Shown: positions 1-9,000 of the stretch, piece by piece | Layout of the letters: every line of letters starts with the position of its first letter | Position numbering within the stretch: position 1 is the stretch's first letter | NCBI GenBank assembly: GCA_031265025.1 | Contig: JAISDF010000002.1 | Coordinates: forward strand, 1-19,498 | DNA: 19,498 bases | Direction: 5' to 3' | DNA from: Spirochaetaceae bacterium | GTDB taxonomy: Bacteria > Spirochaetota > Spirochaetia > Treponematales > Breznakiellaceae | Position numbers and translations under genes: made by a program | Notes under the pieces: generated by a model | Seen by the model: only the letters and a program-made list of their open reading frames with translations | What the model was told of the DNA's origin: nothing | Databases searched by the model: none

Positions 1-376
1 CCATTGCGGAATATTCTTAGCTGCTGCCTCCCGTAGGAGTCTGGGCCGTATCTCAGTCCCAGTGTGGCCGTTCACCCTCTCAGGCCGGCTACCCATCATC
101 GCCTTGGTGGTCCGTTACACCCCCAACAAGCTAATGGGACGCGGGCCCATCCCGTGGCGAAGCCTTGGCTTCTTTCTTTGCCGCGCCTCAGCACGGCAGC
201 CACATCCGGTATTACCCACTATTTCTAGCGGCTATCCCCGGCCACGGGGCAGGTCACCCACGCGTTACTCACCAGTCCGCCACTCTAGGGAGGATTGCTC
301 CTCCTTGCCGTCCGACTTGCATGCTTAAGACGCGCCGCCAGCGTTCGTTCTGAGCCAGGATCAAACTCTCCATGAT
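1..376 (-). rRNA. rrs: 16S ribosomal RNA, 5' part (3' part lies outside the window)
   Basis: The complement of 350-369 matches the universal 27F priming site (AGAGTTTGATCCTGGCTCAG), which is position 8 of 16S rRNA, so the mature 5' end lies near 376. Reading on, the strand gives the conserved stretches around the 338 region (complement of about 27-50) and the ACGGCCCAGACTCC block. The variable parts resemble Treponema sequences from memory, for example the GTCTTAAGCATGCAAGTCGGACGG start. Only about the first 376 nt of a ~1.5 kb gene are present, so identification to species is not attempted. The gene follows a ~7.7 kb protein operon on the same strand and has its own promoter. Confidence 0.97.
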
Positions 377-713
377 TTATTCTCCAACCGTCCGTAGACG
401 GCCAGATACCTTCGTTTCCCCTTGCCCAGCCTGGACCGCCCCAAAGGGCGGCCCTGCCGGCTCGATGCCCGCGTGTCTCCACGCGCGGCATCATGCGGAC
501 CCGCTTCCGCGAATCCGCTCCTTCCTTCCGCGGACCGTTACCGGGCCGGGCTTCCGCCCCGCCTGGCCGCGTCCCGCGGCTCTCCCCTTCCCTGAACTAA
601 AAAGGCCTATGCCCTCTTAATTGTTTGCCAAAGATCTCTCGCCACAGCGACATGAAAAGCCTGAAAACCAGCAAATTCCATGCCACTATATTCCGTTTTT
701 TAATGGTTCGCAG
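377..713 (-). other. rRNA operon leader (no protein gene)
   Basis: These ~340 bases lie between the proposed rRNA promoter and the 16S 5' end. I see no protein-coding pattern; the short open frames in it are GC-driven. A boxA-like antitermination element may lie at 623-636 on the minus strand (GATCTTTGGCAAAC, compare the Bacillus-type TTCTTTGAAAAC). The segment near 480-600 is GC-rich with several short inverted repeats that could form rRNA-processing stems. The boundary with mature 16S is inferred from the conserved 5' end only. Confidence 0.6.
623..636 (-). promoter_or_regulatory. boxA-like antitermination element in rRNA leader
   Basis: The complement of this segment reads GATCTTTGGCAAAC. 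It resembles the bacterial boxA core (…TTCTTTGAAAAC / TGCTCTTTAAC), with one extra base. It lies about 250 nt upstream of 16S, where antitermination signals are expected. The match is imperfect and is suggested by position more than by sequence. Confidence 0.35.
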
Positions 714-743
714 ACAATACTACGTTTTTTCGCGCAATGTCAA
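714..743 (-). promoter_or_regulatory. Sigma-70-type promoter of the rRNA operon
   Basis: The complement of 738-743 is a perfect TTGACA. An 18-nt spacer (720-737) leads to TATTGT (complement of 714-719), a 4/6 match to TATAAT. Transcription would start near 707, giving a leader of about 330 nt before the 16S gene, usual for an rRNA operon. No other close match is present between the upstream hairpins and 16S. No clear UP element lies beyond the -35; that part is GC-rich. Confidence 0.6.
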
Positions 744-835
744 GCCCCCAGGGCCTGATTCAGGCGAAAATCTCCCCACAGGAGTTAATCCTAAGGGAGC
801 CCAACTACTGTACTGTTTTTGAAACGCATATCGGT

Positions 836-860
836 AAAACACCGGAATACCGGTGAAAAA
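836..860 (-). terminator. Rho-independent terminator of the 1048-9167 operon
   Basis: On the minus strand a 6-bp stem (CACCGG / CCGGTG, arms at 850-855 and 840-845) with a 4-nt loop is followed directly by TTTT (836-839). It lies about 190 nt after the stop of the 130-aa gene and about 95 nt before the rRNA -35 box. It would keep signalling-operon transcripts out of the rRNA operon. The U tract is short, so moderate strength is expected. Confidence 0.55.
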
Positions 861-883
861 CAGGCGATAAAAACCCATATTAA

Positions 884-918
884 AGGCCGGTTTTAACCCC
901 GGTCGGGTTTACCGGCCT
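884..918 (-). terminator. Strong nested hairpin, first of two tandem terminator candidates
   Basis: Arms AGGCCGGT (884-891) and ACCGGCCT (911-918) pair over 8 bp, and an inner stem AACCC (895-899) / GGGTT (905-909) continues it with a 5-nt loop. On the minus strand the stem is followed by a broken U tract (TTTAATATGGGTTTTT). It lies upstream of the 836-860 terminator in the same direction. Termination is inferred; the hairpin could also stabilise the mRNA 3' end. Confidence 0.5.
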
Positions 919-1047
919 CTGTGCCAAAAAATACGCGGTTCCGGGGGCGCGGTAACACACGGAAACCCAAGCGGAGTCCCCAAAACCTTTCCTAATATAC
1001 TACCTCAAAAAAATAAAATCAAGTGCTTTTCAATATTTATTTTGAAT

Positions 1048-1440
1048 TTATGCCTTTGTTTTTTTCCGTTTCTCAAGCTCGGCTTCCCGTTTTTCCAGGG
1101 CTTCCTTTACCGAGGTGATTTCGGCAAGCAGGGGCTTCAGGGCCGCGTTTGAGGGGGTAACGCTTTTGGCGTCTTTGACGGTAAAAGCGTCATACAGCTC
1201 AAGGCCGAGTTTTGCCATGAGTTTTTTGGCCTGGCCTTCAAGCTGCTTGATTTCCAGCAGGAGGACGCCCCGCTCGCCCAGGTCCTGGGCCTTGGCGCCG
1301 GCCTTGGCTATAAACTCCCTGGAAGCCTTAAAGCCTTTTTCGCCGAGATCCTGGGCTTTGTGGCCCGCCTTGCCGGCTATCTTTTTTGACGCCGTTACAC
1401 CCTGTCCCAAAAGACCGTTCATCCGTTCAGAAAATGACAT
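1048..1440 (-). CDS. Hypothetical small helical protein with an internal 22-residue repeat
   Basis: A 130-aa basic, lysine- and alanine-rich protein without a signal peptide or membrane segment, so probably cytoplasmic. Residues 24-36 (KAGHKAQDLGEKG) recur at 46-58 (KAGAKAQDLGERG), and the similarity extends upstream (ASKKIAGKAG / ASREFIAKAG), so a ~22-residue unit is duplicated. Residues 60-80 and 105-126 look like amphipathic, coiled-coil-prone helices. A clear ribosome binding site (AAGGAGG) lies 6 nt before the ATG. The start is 27 nt after the stop of the upstream phosphatase gene on the same strand, so it is likely the last gene of that operon. I do not recognise the family. A role as partner or adaptor of the phosphatase is only a guess from position. 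Confidence 0.85.
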   Translation of the reverse strand: MSFSERMNGLLGQGVTASKKIAGKAGHKAQDLGEKGFKASREFIAKAGAKAQDLGERGVLLLEIKQLEGQAKKLMAKLGLELYDAFTVKDAKSVTPSNAALKPLLAEITSVKEALEKREAELEKRKKTKA

Positions 1441-1467
1441 ACACGCCTCCTTAATTCTGCGACTCTT

Positions 1468-4400
1468 CTACTTTCGTTTTATGCCGAGTATCGTTAAATC
1501 GTCATACTGGGCGTCTTCCATCACATGAGTATAGTACATATACGCGGGATTTTCGGTATTCTCCCTGACGTCCGAACAATAAGTCCGGTACTGGAGGAAA
1601 TGTTTCTTGAGGAACTCGTCAACTTTTTTGTCCACCAGAACGCGGGAATTTTCGTCCGCCTTGGGGTCCTTGTATATACGGAACATCTTCTCCACGGAAA
1701 CCATGGCCATGATGACTTCTTCAACATGACCTGTACAGTCCGAAAAATCGAAGCGCAGGTCTATATTCCCTTCGGGATTGTGCCACTTGTGGAGGGTATA
1801 TGTTTCCCTGTTCATCACCGCGTTGACTATGGCCTCGACCCGGTCGGGACCCATCTCCTCGTCTCCCTGGCCGGCCACATGGTTTTCGTGGGGCGTATCA
1901 TTGGGGCCTTCGGTACAAATGATTTCCTTGAATTCGGCGTCCCTGAATCTGCGTTTCGCTTCCTCAATACCGTCGGTGTAGAGAAGCAGTATGTCCCCCG
2001 TGTCTATGGTCAGGGTCTGTACCTGATAGCCGCCCTTTGATTCAACAAGGAAGTTGGGGAGCACTCCGGTTGCCGGGGTTTCGGGGAGGGTAATGGTTTT
2101 GATACGGCGGTCCGAGGCGTCATACCAGTGGACAATATTATCGCCGGCGTTGCAGAAACGTATGATTCCGGTCTGGGAATCCAGGATGCAGAGGGTAAAG
2201 GCGGCAAAGCGGCCCTTAAAGCCCAGGGTCTCTATAAAGTCGTTGATCTGGTACACCACTTCCTCTATGTGCATACCCTTTTCGGTGGGTTTCCATGACT
2301 TGAAGTGGTTAAGGAACATGGTAGCCACCTGTATCATGATAAGGGCCGCCGGAATTCCCTTGCCCGCCACGTCGCACTTGATGATGGCAAAGTACCTGCC
2401 GTCAAGGTCCTGATAATCGAAGTAATCCCCCGACACGCCCTTGGCGCCTTCATAGTAGCCGAAGAAAGCCGCGTTCTTGGTGTCCCTGTACCCGGACGTT
2501 ACCTTGTTCCCGTCCTTGTCCGTTTCCAGGGGTATGAACTTCTTCTGAACTTCTTTGCCTATGGTAAGGTCGGAGGCCGCCTGGGCCGCCTTGACCAGGC
2601 CGTGGGTCATGTCGTTAATGGTAGTGCCCAGGACGGCAAGCTCATCCCTGGTTTTGATTGCTATTTCCACGCCGTCCAGCTTGGCTTTGTCCTCGGTATC
2701 GCGGATTTTTTCGACATGGGATACCAGCTTCCTGATAGGCTGAACGATGAGGGCCGCGAGAACAAGTGCGCCCATGGTACCTATGGCTATGGCGGAAGCG
2801 GCGACAAGGGCTATGAGCCTGAGGAGGCTGATCTGGCCCTGCTGTATACTGTCAATAATTGAATCAACGGAAACTTCAAGCCTGACAAGGCCCCGGTAAT
2901 ATATGTCATCGGAACTCTGGCGGTAGAGTATGGGTTTGAAGAAGATATAGGTGCTTTGCCCCTCGGTATGCCGTTCTGTGGAAAACGCCGGCTCAGACCC
3001 TATGGTCCGGCCTATTTCGGCAAGTTCCTCGTTGAGCCTGGTTTCGAGGGACCTGGTGAGTATTTGTATGTCATTCATACGCTGAACGCTCTGGGCGTCG
3101 CGCCTTCCTATGAGGCCCAGGGCCTCCTGGGTAAGGCTGGTAATGCTTTCGGAAAGCGAACCGACCGCCGTCCTTGCCCTTTCGTCCAGTTCCCGGGATA
3201 CGGCCTCAAGGCGCGGGCTGAGGGCGTCGTCAAGGCGGGAAGAACCGGGGTCAAGTTCAGCGGTGTCGATTTTGCCGGATATCTCAGGGTCATTGGTGGC
3301 CCACACATAATCGTTAAAAGTAGCGGCCTCATCTCCGTAGCCGGTTATGGTTACGTACTTTGCCTCAGGTATGGCCGCCGTCTGGGCGGGGAGGAAACTC
3401 AGCTCCAGTATGTTGCCGGCGGGAAGATAGGCCCTGGCGCTTGACGCGAGACCTTCAAGCAATACCGCGGCGCGGTCCCTGAGCCCCCTGAGCAGGGTTT
3501 CTTCCTGGGTTCTGGTCATCATAAAGTACAGGGGCGCGGAGACCAGGATGACCACCAGCAGCACCAGTGCCACGGTAAATGAAGCCAGTTTGAACCTGAG
3601 GCCTATACCCCGCTTTTGTACCCGTTTCATGCGCTTTTTTCTTTCAGACGGCATAATATCTCCTGTGATAAGGGCGGCGGCTTCCACCCGTATGGCGGCG
3701 CCTTCGGCGACCACGCTGCCTATGCCCCGTATGGAGGTGAATATTCCTATAATACAGAAAAGGATTATCCCGGCCAGTATGAGTACCGAAGTGTCAACCA
3801 CAAAACGGCGCTCGTCCCGGAGATACCAGGAAGGTTTCCAGCTTTCAGAATAATCCCCGAATTTGATGGTCCCCATCTCGTCAACCCTTACCAGGGGCCT
3901 GGTAACATAGAGTCCACGGGTCGGATGGGTAAGCCCTATACGGTACATTCCCTCGTCAAGATCGTCGGCGGATATACCCCCGACCTCCCTGTCGGAAAGC
4001 ACCTGAAATTCCCCTCCGGAAAGGCTGAATTCCCGGTCATAGGGAGCTTCACCGTCCCGGTCGAGGAATATGTGCGTAAGCTCCCCGCTTTCGGCGAAGC
4101 CCCGCCCTATGATAGAAAGGGAAAGTATACCCAGATCGTTCTGCTCGGCATTTACATAGGTAATGAAGGTATGGGGAATGTACTTATTGGTCCTGAAAAC
4201 CACGCTGGACGGAGCGTTTATGTTCCCCGCGCCGTCAATGGCGGAAACAGAGAAGCGCCAGACACCGTCATCCTGATTGGCATAGGAAACCACGGAATTC
4301 CGCCCCATGACACGGGGAGAGGTCCGGGGAACGCCTATGGCGACGCCGGCGGCCTCGGTTTTTCCCTCCGCAAAGGCATCGGTAAAGAGCGGGGTGTCCA

Positions 4401-6087
4401 TGACGCCGAAGCGTTCTTCGGGACCCAGGTATTCGAGGCTCCAGGTATAACCCGCCAGGTCGGAAACGGACGAAGGGTTCCACCGCATGTCAAAGGTATT
4501 GGAAACAAGGTAGCCTTCGCTGTCCAGGACAGGCGGCAGAATTTCCAGCGGCGGCGGCGGCGTCATATCCCGTACAAATTCGATGCTTACAGGCCTTGAC
4601 CAGTTCCCCGCATAATCCTGGACCATGAGGGAAAAATACCACGAACCGTCCTCATTGGCCCGCTGTTCAATCTGGGTTGGCTGGCCAAAGTACAGGGAAA
4701 TCCGCCGGGGCGGTACAGCCTCGGGGTCCATGCTCCAACTGTAGGAATAGCCCTGTATACCTGAAGAATCACGGGGATTGCTCCAGGCGATACGGGCCGC
4801 CTCACTGCGCAGGGGTCTTCCGCTCTGGAAGTTCTGGGCCCTGAGTACCGGCACTTCCACCGAGATGTCGGGCCTCAGCATGAGAATGCGGTCCCTCCCC
4901 TGCCTGGGACTCTGCCAGAAAAGAAAGAGATCGCTGCCGCTAAGCACCGGCCGGCCGAAAGACGCCGCGCCTGAACCGGAAAGCTCAATGTTTTCCCAGT
5001 CAAGGCCGGTTCTTTGGGCCAGATACACCCTGTTCTGCCCGGTGCGGTTATCAAACCACACTATGGTTACTTCCCCTTCATAACTGAGGGCTATAGGGTT
5101 ATTGCAGTACCCTGTGGAGCGGTTAACCATTTCGGGGAAGCCAGTGGCATTGCCGCTGCCGTCCAGCGCTACGGCGTAAATCTGGGGTTCGGCGCCCGCG
5201 CGGCGTTCCCATACCATAAAAAGCTGGTTGTCCTGAACCGAAAGGTGGGGCCGCTGGTTGTCGTAGCGTTCCACCTCGGTCTGGGCCGCCGGGCTGTCCC
5301 TGAAATTGGTTACGAGTTTTGACTCGCTCCAGGTACGGCCGCCGTCAGAACTGGATTTAATAAAAATTTGAAAGGAAGGAGACTCGGTTCCCTGAAAAGA
5401 CTGGAATACCACATATTCCCTTCCCGCCATGGAAGTATGAGAAGGGAGAAAGTTAAGCTGCAGTCCTGAACGGTTGATAAATGGTTCAAAGGGCGTCCAG
5501 GCAACGCCGTCTTCCGAACGGGCGTAATAAATCGTCAGGGACTGGGAAAGCCCCCTGGTTATAAAGAGAAGGTAGCCCCCGTTTTCCATGGCGTATATAC
5601 GGGGGGCCAGGGAACTTGACGCGGCGTTTTCCCGGCCGTCCAGTTCCCCGGCGCCGGACCCGCTGTCGATTGTATGAACGCTGAATGTTTCGCCAAAATC
5701 TTCGGAAACAATAAGTTCGGTACGCGCCGTATCGGCGGCGGCGGCGATAAAAATTTTACCGTTTCTGTCCACCAGGGCGCTTATGATTGAAGGTTCGGAA
5801 CCTGAATAGGCATAGGGGCCGGCTATGTTGCGGTGTATAACCCAGTCGTCTTCTCCGTTCTTTACAGCCGCGGATATCCGTATCTGCCCGCCGCCGGACG
5901 AGGGCAGGTTTTCCTGCCAGGCGACAATGGCGGTAGTCCCGTTGGAAGACGACGCGGGAAAGGAACCGCGCTCAGGAGAAAAAAGTTCGGCGTCTTCCCA
6001 ATAAAAGACGGAAAGGGCGGAGAGAAAAGGGACGGACAGGCCCAGGAGCACAAGCAGCGCAAGCTGACGCAAAGGGACTCTTATCAT
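1468..6087 (-). CDS. Membrane sensor: periplasmic beta-propeller fused to HAMP and SpoIIE/PP2C phosphatase
   Basis: A 1539-aa protein. Residues 1-25 are a signal peptide. Residues ~45-410 look like a BNR/sialidase-type propeller with Asp-box motifs (e.g. SSDGGRTW at 246-253, SEDGVAW at 191-197). Ig/FN3-like modules follow (~425-735). Membrane segments are at ~764-786, ~833-856 and ~1089-1114, with a basic cytoplasmic loop (817-826) between the first two. A second periplasmic part spans 857-1087, HAMP ~1115-1170, and a PP2C domain ~1200-1537. PP2C acidic residues are present: GDYFDY (D1221, D1224), CDVAGKG (D1239), YTDG (D1372) and a terminal DD (1529-1530), so it should be an active Ser/Thr phosphatase of the RsbU/SpoIIE type. 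About 155 residues separate YTDG from the final DD, longer than I expect. The start overlaps the upstream stop as ATGA, suggesting translational coupling. Substrate and ligand are unknown; there are no anti-sigma or STAS genes nearby. Confidence 0.93.
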   Translation of the reverse strand: MIRVPLRQLALLVLLGLSVPFLSALSVFYWEDAELFSPERGSFPASSSNGTTAIVAWQENLPSSGGGQIRISAAVKNGEDDWVIHRNIAGPYAYSGSEPSIISALVDRNGKIFIAAAADTARTELIVSEDFGETFSVHTIDSGSGAGELDGRENAASSSLAPRIYAMENGGYLLFITRGLSQSLTIYYARSEDGVAWTPFEPFINRSGLQLNFLPSHTSMAGREYVVFQSFQGTESPSFQIFIKSSSDGGRTWSESKLVTNFRDSPAAQTEVERYDNQRPHLSVQDNQLFMVWERRAGAEPQIYAVALDGSGNATGFPEMVNRSTGYCNNPIALSYEGEVTIVWFDNRTGQNRVYLAQRTGLDWENIELSGSGAASFGRPVLSGSDLFLFWQSPRQGRDRILMLRPDISVEVPVLRAQNFQSGRPLRSEAARIAWSNPRDSSGIQGYSYSWSMDPEAVPPRRISLYFGQPTQIEQRANEDGSWYFSLMVQDYAGNWSRPVSIEFVRDMTPPPPLEILPPVLDSEGYLVSNTFDMRWNPSSVSDLAGYTWSLEYLGPEERFGVMDTPLFTDAFAEGKTEAAGVAIGVPRTSPRVMGRNSVVSYANQDDGVWRFSVSAIDGAGNINAPSSVVFRTNKYIPHTFITYVNAEQNDLGILSLSIIGRGFAESGELTHIFLDRDGEAPYDREFSLSGGEFQVLSDREVGGISADDLDEGMYRIGLTHPTRGLYVTRPLVRVDEMGTIKFGDYSESWKPSWYLRDERRFVVDTSVLILAGIILFCIIGIFTSIRGIGSVVAEGAAIRVEAAALITGDIMPSERKKRMKRVQKRGIGLRFKLASFTVALVLLVVILVSAPLYFMMTRTQEETLLRGLRDRAAVLLEGLASSARAYLPAGNILELSFLPAQTAAIPEAKYVTITGYGDEAATFNDYVWATNDPEISGKIDTAELDPGSSRLDDALSPRLEAVSRELDERARTAVGSLSESITSLTQEALGLIGRRDAQSVQRMNDIQILTRSLETRLNEELAEIGRTIGSEPAFSTERHTEGQSTYIFFKPILYRQSSDDIYYRGLVRLEVSVDSIIDSIQQGQISLLRLIALVAASAIAIGTMGALVLAALIVQPIRKLVSHVEKIRDTEDKAKLDGVEIAIKTRDELAVLGTTINDMTHGLVKAAQAASDLTIGKEVQKKFIPLETDKDGNKVTSGYRDTKNAAFFGYYEGAKGVSGDYFDYQDLDGRYFAIIKCDVAGKGIPAALIMIQVATMFLNHFKSWKPTEKGMHIEEVVYQINDFIETLGFKGRFAAFTLCILDSQTGIIRFCNAGDNIVHWYDASDRRIKTITLPETPATGVLPNFLVESKGGYQVQTLTIDTGDILLLYTDGIEEAKRRFRDAEFKEIICTEGPNDTPHENHVAGQGDEEMGPDRVEAIVNAVMNRETYTLHKWHNPEGNIDLRFDFSDCTGHVEEVIMAMVSVEKMFRIYKDPKADENSRVLVDKKVDEFLKKHFLQYRTYCSDVRENTENPAYMYYTHVMEDAQYDDLTILGIKRK

Positions 6088-9000
6088 AGCATTGCCCTGG
6101 TTCTTCGTTCCAAATCTATAACCTTCTGAACATTCCTGTTCCGGGTATCCTGGAGCAGTTCCTGGAGAATATCATAGGCGTTGATATATCTGCCCTGGGT
6201 AAATTCCTGCTGGGCCCTTTTGAATTTTACCTCCGCATCGTTGGTCAGCACATTCTGGGCAGTACCGCTGCCGCCTATGATGGAAACAATGGTATTTTTC
6301 AGCGTTATGGCCTGCTCGTTATTGGGGTCCAGGTTCAGGGCCTGGTTTACAGTGCCCAGGGCTATTTCCATCTGGACCTGGCTGCTGGCCGAAGTGTCCA
6401 CCAGGGTCCGGGCTTCGCGGGTAAGTTCCATGGAACGGGCAAGGGCAGCGGGATCAGGCGGAGGGGGCCGTATGCCTATAAGGATTTCCGCCTCAGTCAG
6501 GGCGGCCTGTATGCCGGGATAGCCGGGATTGATGGCGGCCAGGTCCTGGAGATCGGCGAACTGCTCGGTCGCCGCCCGCCTGAGCTGCCTGATGAGGGCC
6601 ATATCATTGGTAAAGCGGTCCCTGAACATGGCGGGAAAGGCCGCCGGATCAGTTACCTGGGCTATCCTGAGCTGTAGTATGCTGGCGTCCTGATTGACCG
6701 GGAACACGAGCTTTACTTCCTCGGTTTTCTGCCGCGCCCTGGAAAGGCTTTCCAGCCCCCCGGTACGGCTGCCCTGGTTGATAAGCCTGATGCCTTCATC
6801 ATAGGACTTGTGGGCGTCGCTTAAAAGCTGGCTCATTTCCGAATAGAGGGGGGCGGTAACCGGAATAATCCGTCCCGAGCGGAGGGTTACGGCGTTGCGT
6901 ACCAGGCCCAGCCAGTATTCCAGTTCGGAATCGTCTTCGGTAAAAATCCGCCGCCAGAGGTTCTTGGCCCTTGAGAGCATTTCCTCGGCCTGTTCAAAGT
7001 CGCCCCGGAAATACGTGCTCCGGGCCTGGGTTACAAGCTGCCTGACTTCCCTGACGATTGTTTCGCCCTCTCTCCTCACTATCTCGGTATCAAGGGCCAG
7101 AAGCCGCTGGTCCCTCAAGGCCCTCAGGGAATCAGAGTCCTGTATTTCCAGGGAGGCGTCATAACGCTCCCCTGTCCTGACCAGCCTTTCCCGGGCAAGG
7201 TCAAAGTTATTGCCCGTAAAGGCGTTACGCGCTTCCTGATAAAGCCTGTCGCCGTCAAGACGGTAGCTTTCCGCCTGGGCGGCCTGGCTTCCGGCCTGGG
7301 CTGCGGCCCGGCCGCTCCGGGTAAAGATATCGTCAAGTTCGTGAGAGACACTCTGTACCGTGCCTGAAAGCTGCCGCATTTCCGGGTCGGCCAGCACCCG
7401 CTCATCCTCATTCTCAAGGCGCTGAAGCAGAACCGACGCTGTCTGTACATCCCTGCCAAGGGAATCCATGAGGCTGTCAAGCAGGACACCGGCCTCCTGG
7501 GGATAATGGGCGGTATATTCGGTCCCCGCTATGGTCTTCGTAACGCCGGTAAGGAGCGTCATGCCCTCGGCCAGGCGTGCCTCGTAGGTTTCTATTTTTT
7601 CGCCAAGGTCATTGGCGATGAGCGTATAGCTCCGTATAACCGAATCGGTTTCGCTGGACCAGGCAAGGGCCGCGACAGCGGCGTAGCGCTCCCGCACATT
7701 GGCCAGATAGACAGGCTCGTTCCTGCGCAGTCCCGCCGTTTCCTGATAGCCGCCCACAACAGCGCCGGCGGCGTCCACTTGGGCTATCATGCCGCTGAGA
7801 CTGCCGGAAAATTCAATCAGCGCGTCCCTGACCTCGCTGCCCTGCTGAACAGCCTCGGCGCTGATAGCGGCGTTCAGCATCACCGACTGCTGGTAATTCA
7901 GTTCCTGTTCGTTCAGGGCGTGGACCCTGCGCTCGGCTTCCTGGGCGGTATCAAGCAGGGGAAGGGACAGCTTCATGCTGTAATGGTCAAGATAGGATTC
8001 GGCTTTTTCCAGGGCAATCTGTACGCCGTCTATAATGGTATATTCAGGCAGCCTGAGGGTCTCCTTGAGACTCTCAAGGGCGGCCGCTTCCATATAAAGA
8101 TCGTCATACCCGGTGATTACCGGAAAAGCCTCCCTGGCCTCGTCGTAGCGGCGGTCTTTGCTCCGGGCCAGGGCCGCGTTGTAGGCCGATCCCGCGCCCC
8201 TGGCGGCGACGGTCTCAACCCGGGCAAGGGAACTGTTCCAGAGGGTATCCATGACCCCCAGCATCCCTTCGGGGGCGGTCTCGGTTAAACGGCCCAGAAT
8301 AAGCCTTGTGGCAAAGGGCAGAAACGAGGCGTCTCCGGTTCTGGCCTGGGTTTCCTGTAACTGGGCCTGCTGCTTCTGGAAGTCGTCCGCCGCAGCGGCA
8401 AGGGTATTGCGGAGTTCCATGAGTTCAAGGAACAGGGGTTTTACCTGGCCGTACGCGGAGGTCAGGCCGGCAAGGGTTCCGGGACCGGGCGTCTGACCGC
8501 CCTGGCGCTCAAAGGCGTTTATCCCGTCATTCAGGGCGTTCCGCAGTTCGTTAAAACGGCCTACGGCCCTTTCAATTTCAGCTATATGGCTGTCCACCAT
8601 GTTTACGATGATGGAACCGTACCCGGCGGCGTAAAACTCCTCCCGGTACAGGGAGAGGCCGCCCGAATACCGGGATAGAGCCTCGGAATACCGCCCCGCG
8701 TCAATCAGGGTACGGCCGTCAATAAGAATCTTTTCCAGTTCGTTGCGGTTATAGGTAAAAAGGGCTACTTCCCTGGTCCGGTCAATAAAGTCCTGGACCA
8801 TGGGGTTGGGGTTTATTTCGATATTTCTCAACGCGCCGCTGATTCTGAGCAGTTCATCCAGATTCCCCGGATCATGTTCCAGTACATAGAGGAGTTCTTC
8901 GGCCAGGTTATTGTAATTGTCCCGGTATTTGATGATGGTCTGAAGCCGTTCCTGGACTTTGGCGAAATTTTCGGGGTGGCTGTCTATATAGGCGGTTAAT

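Noticed and set aside
62..328. Open frames inside the 16S rRNA region
   Set aside because: This is conserved rRNA; the frames are coincidental.
3616..4599. 327-residue open frame on plus, antisense to the phosphatase gene
   Set aside because: It mirrors codons of a high-GC gene on the other strand and has no domain or ribosome binding site. The same holds for 7506-8288 and 11290-12192.
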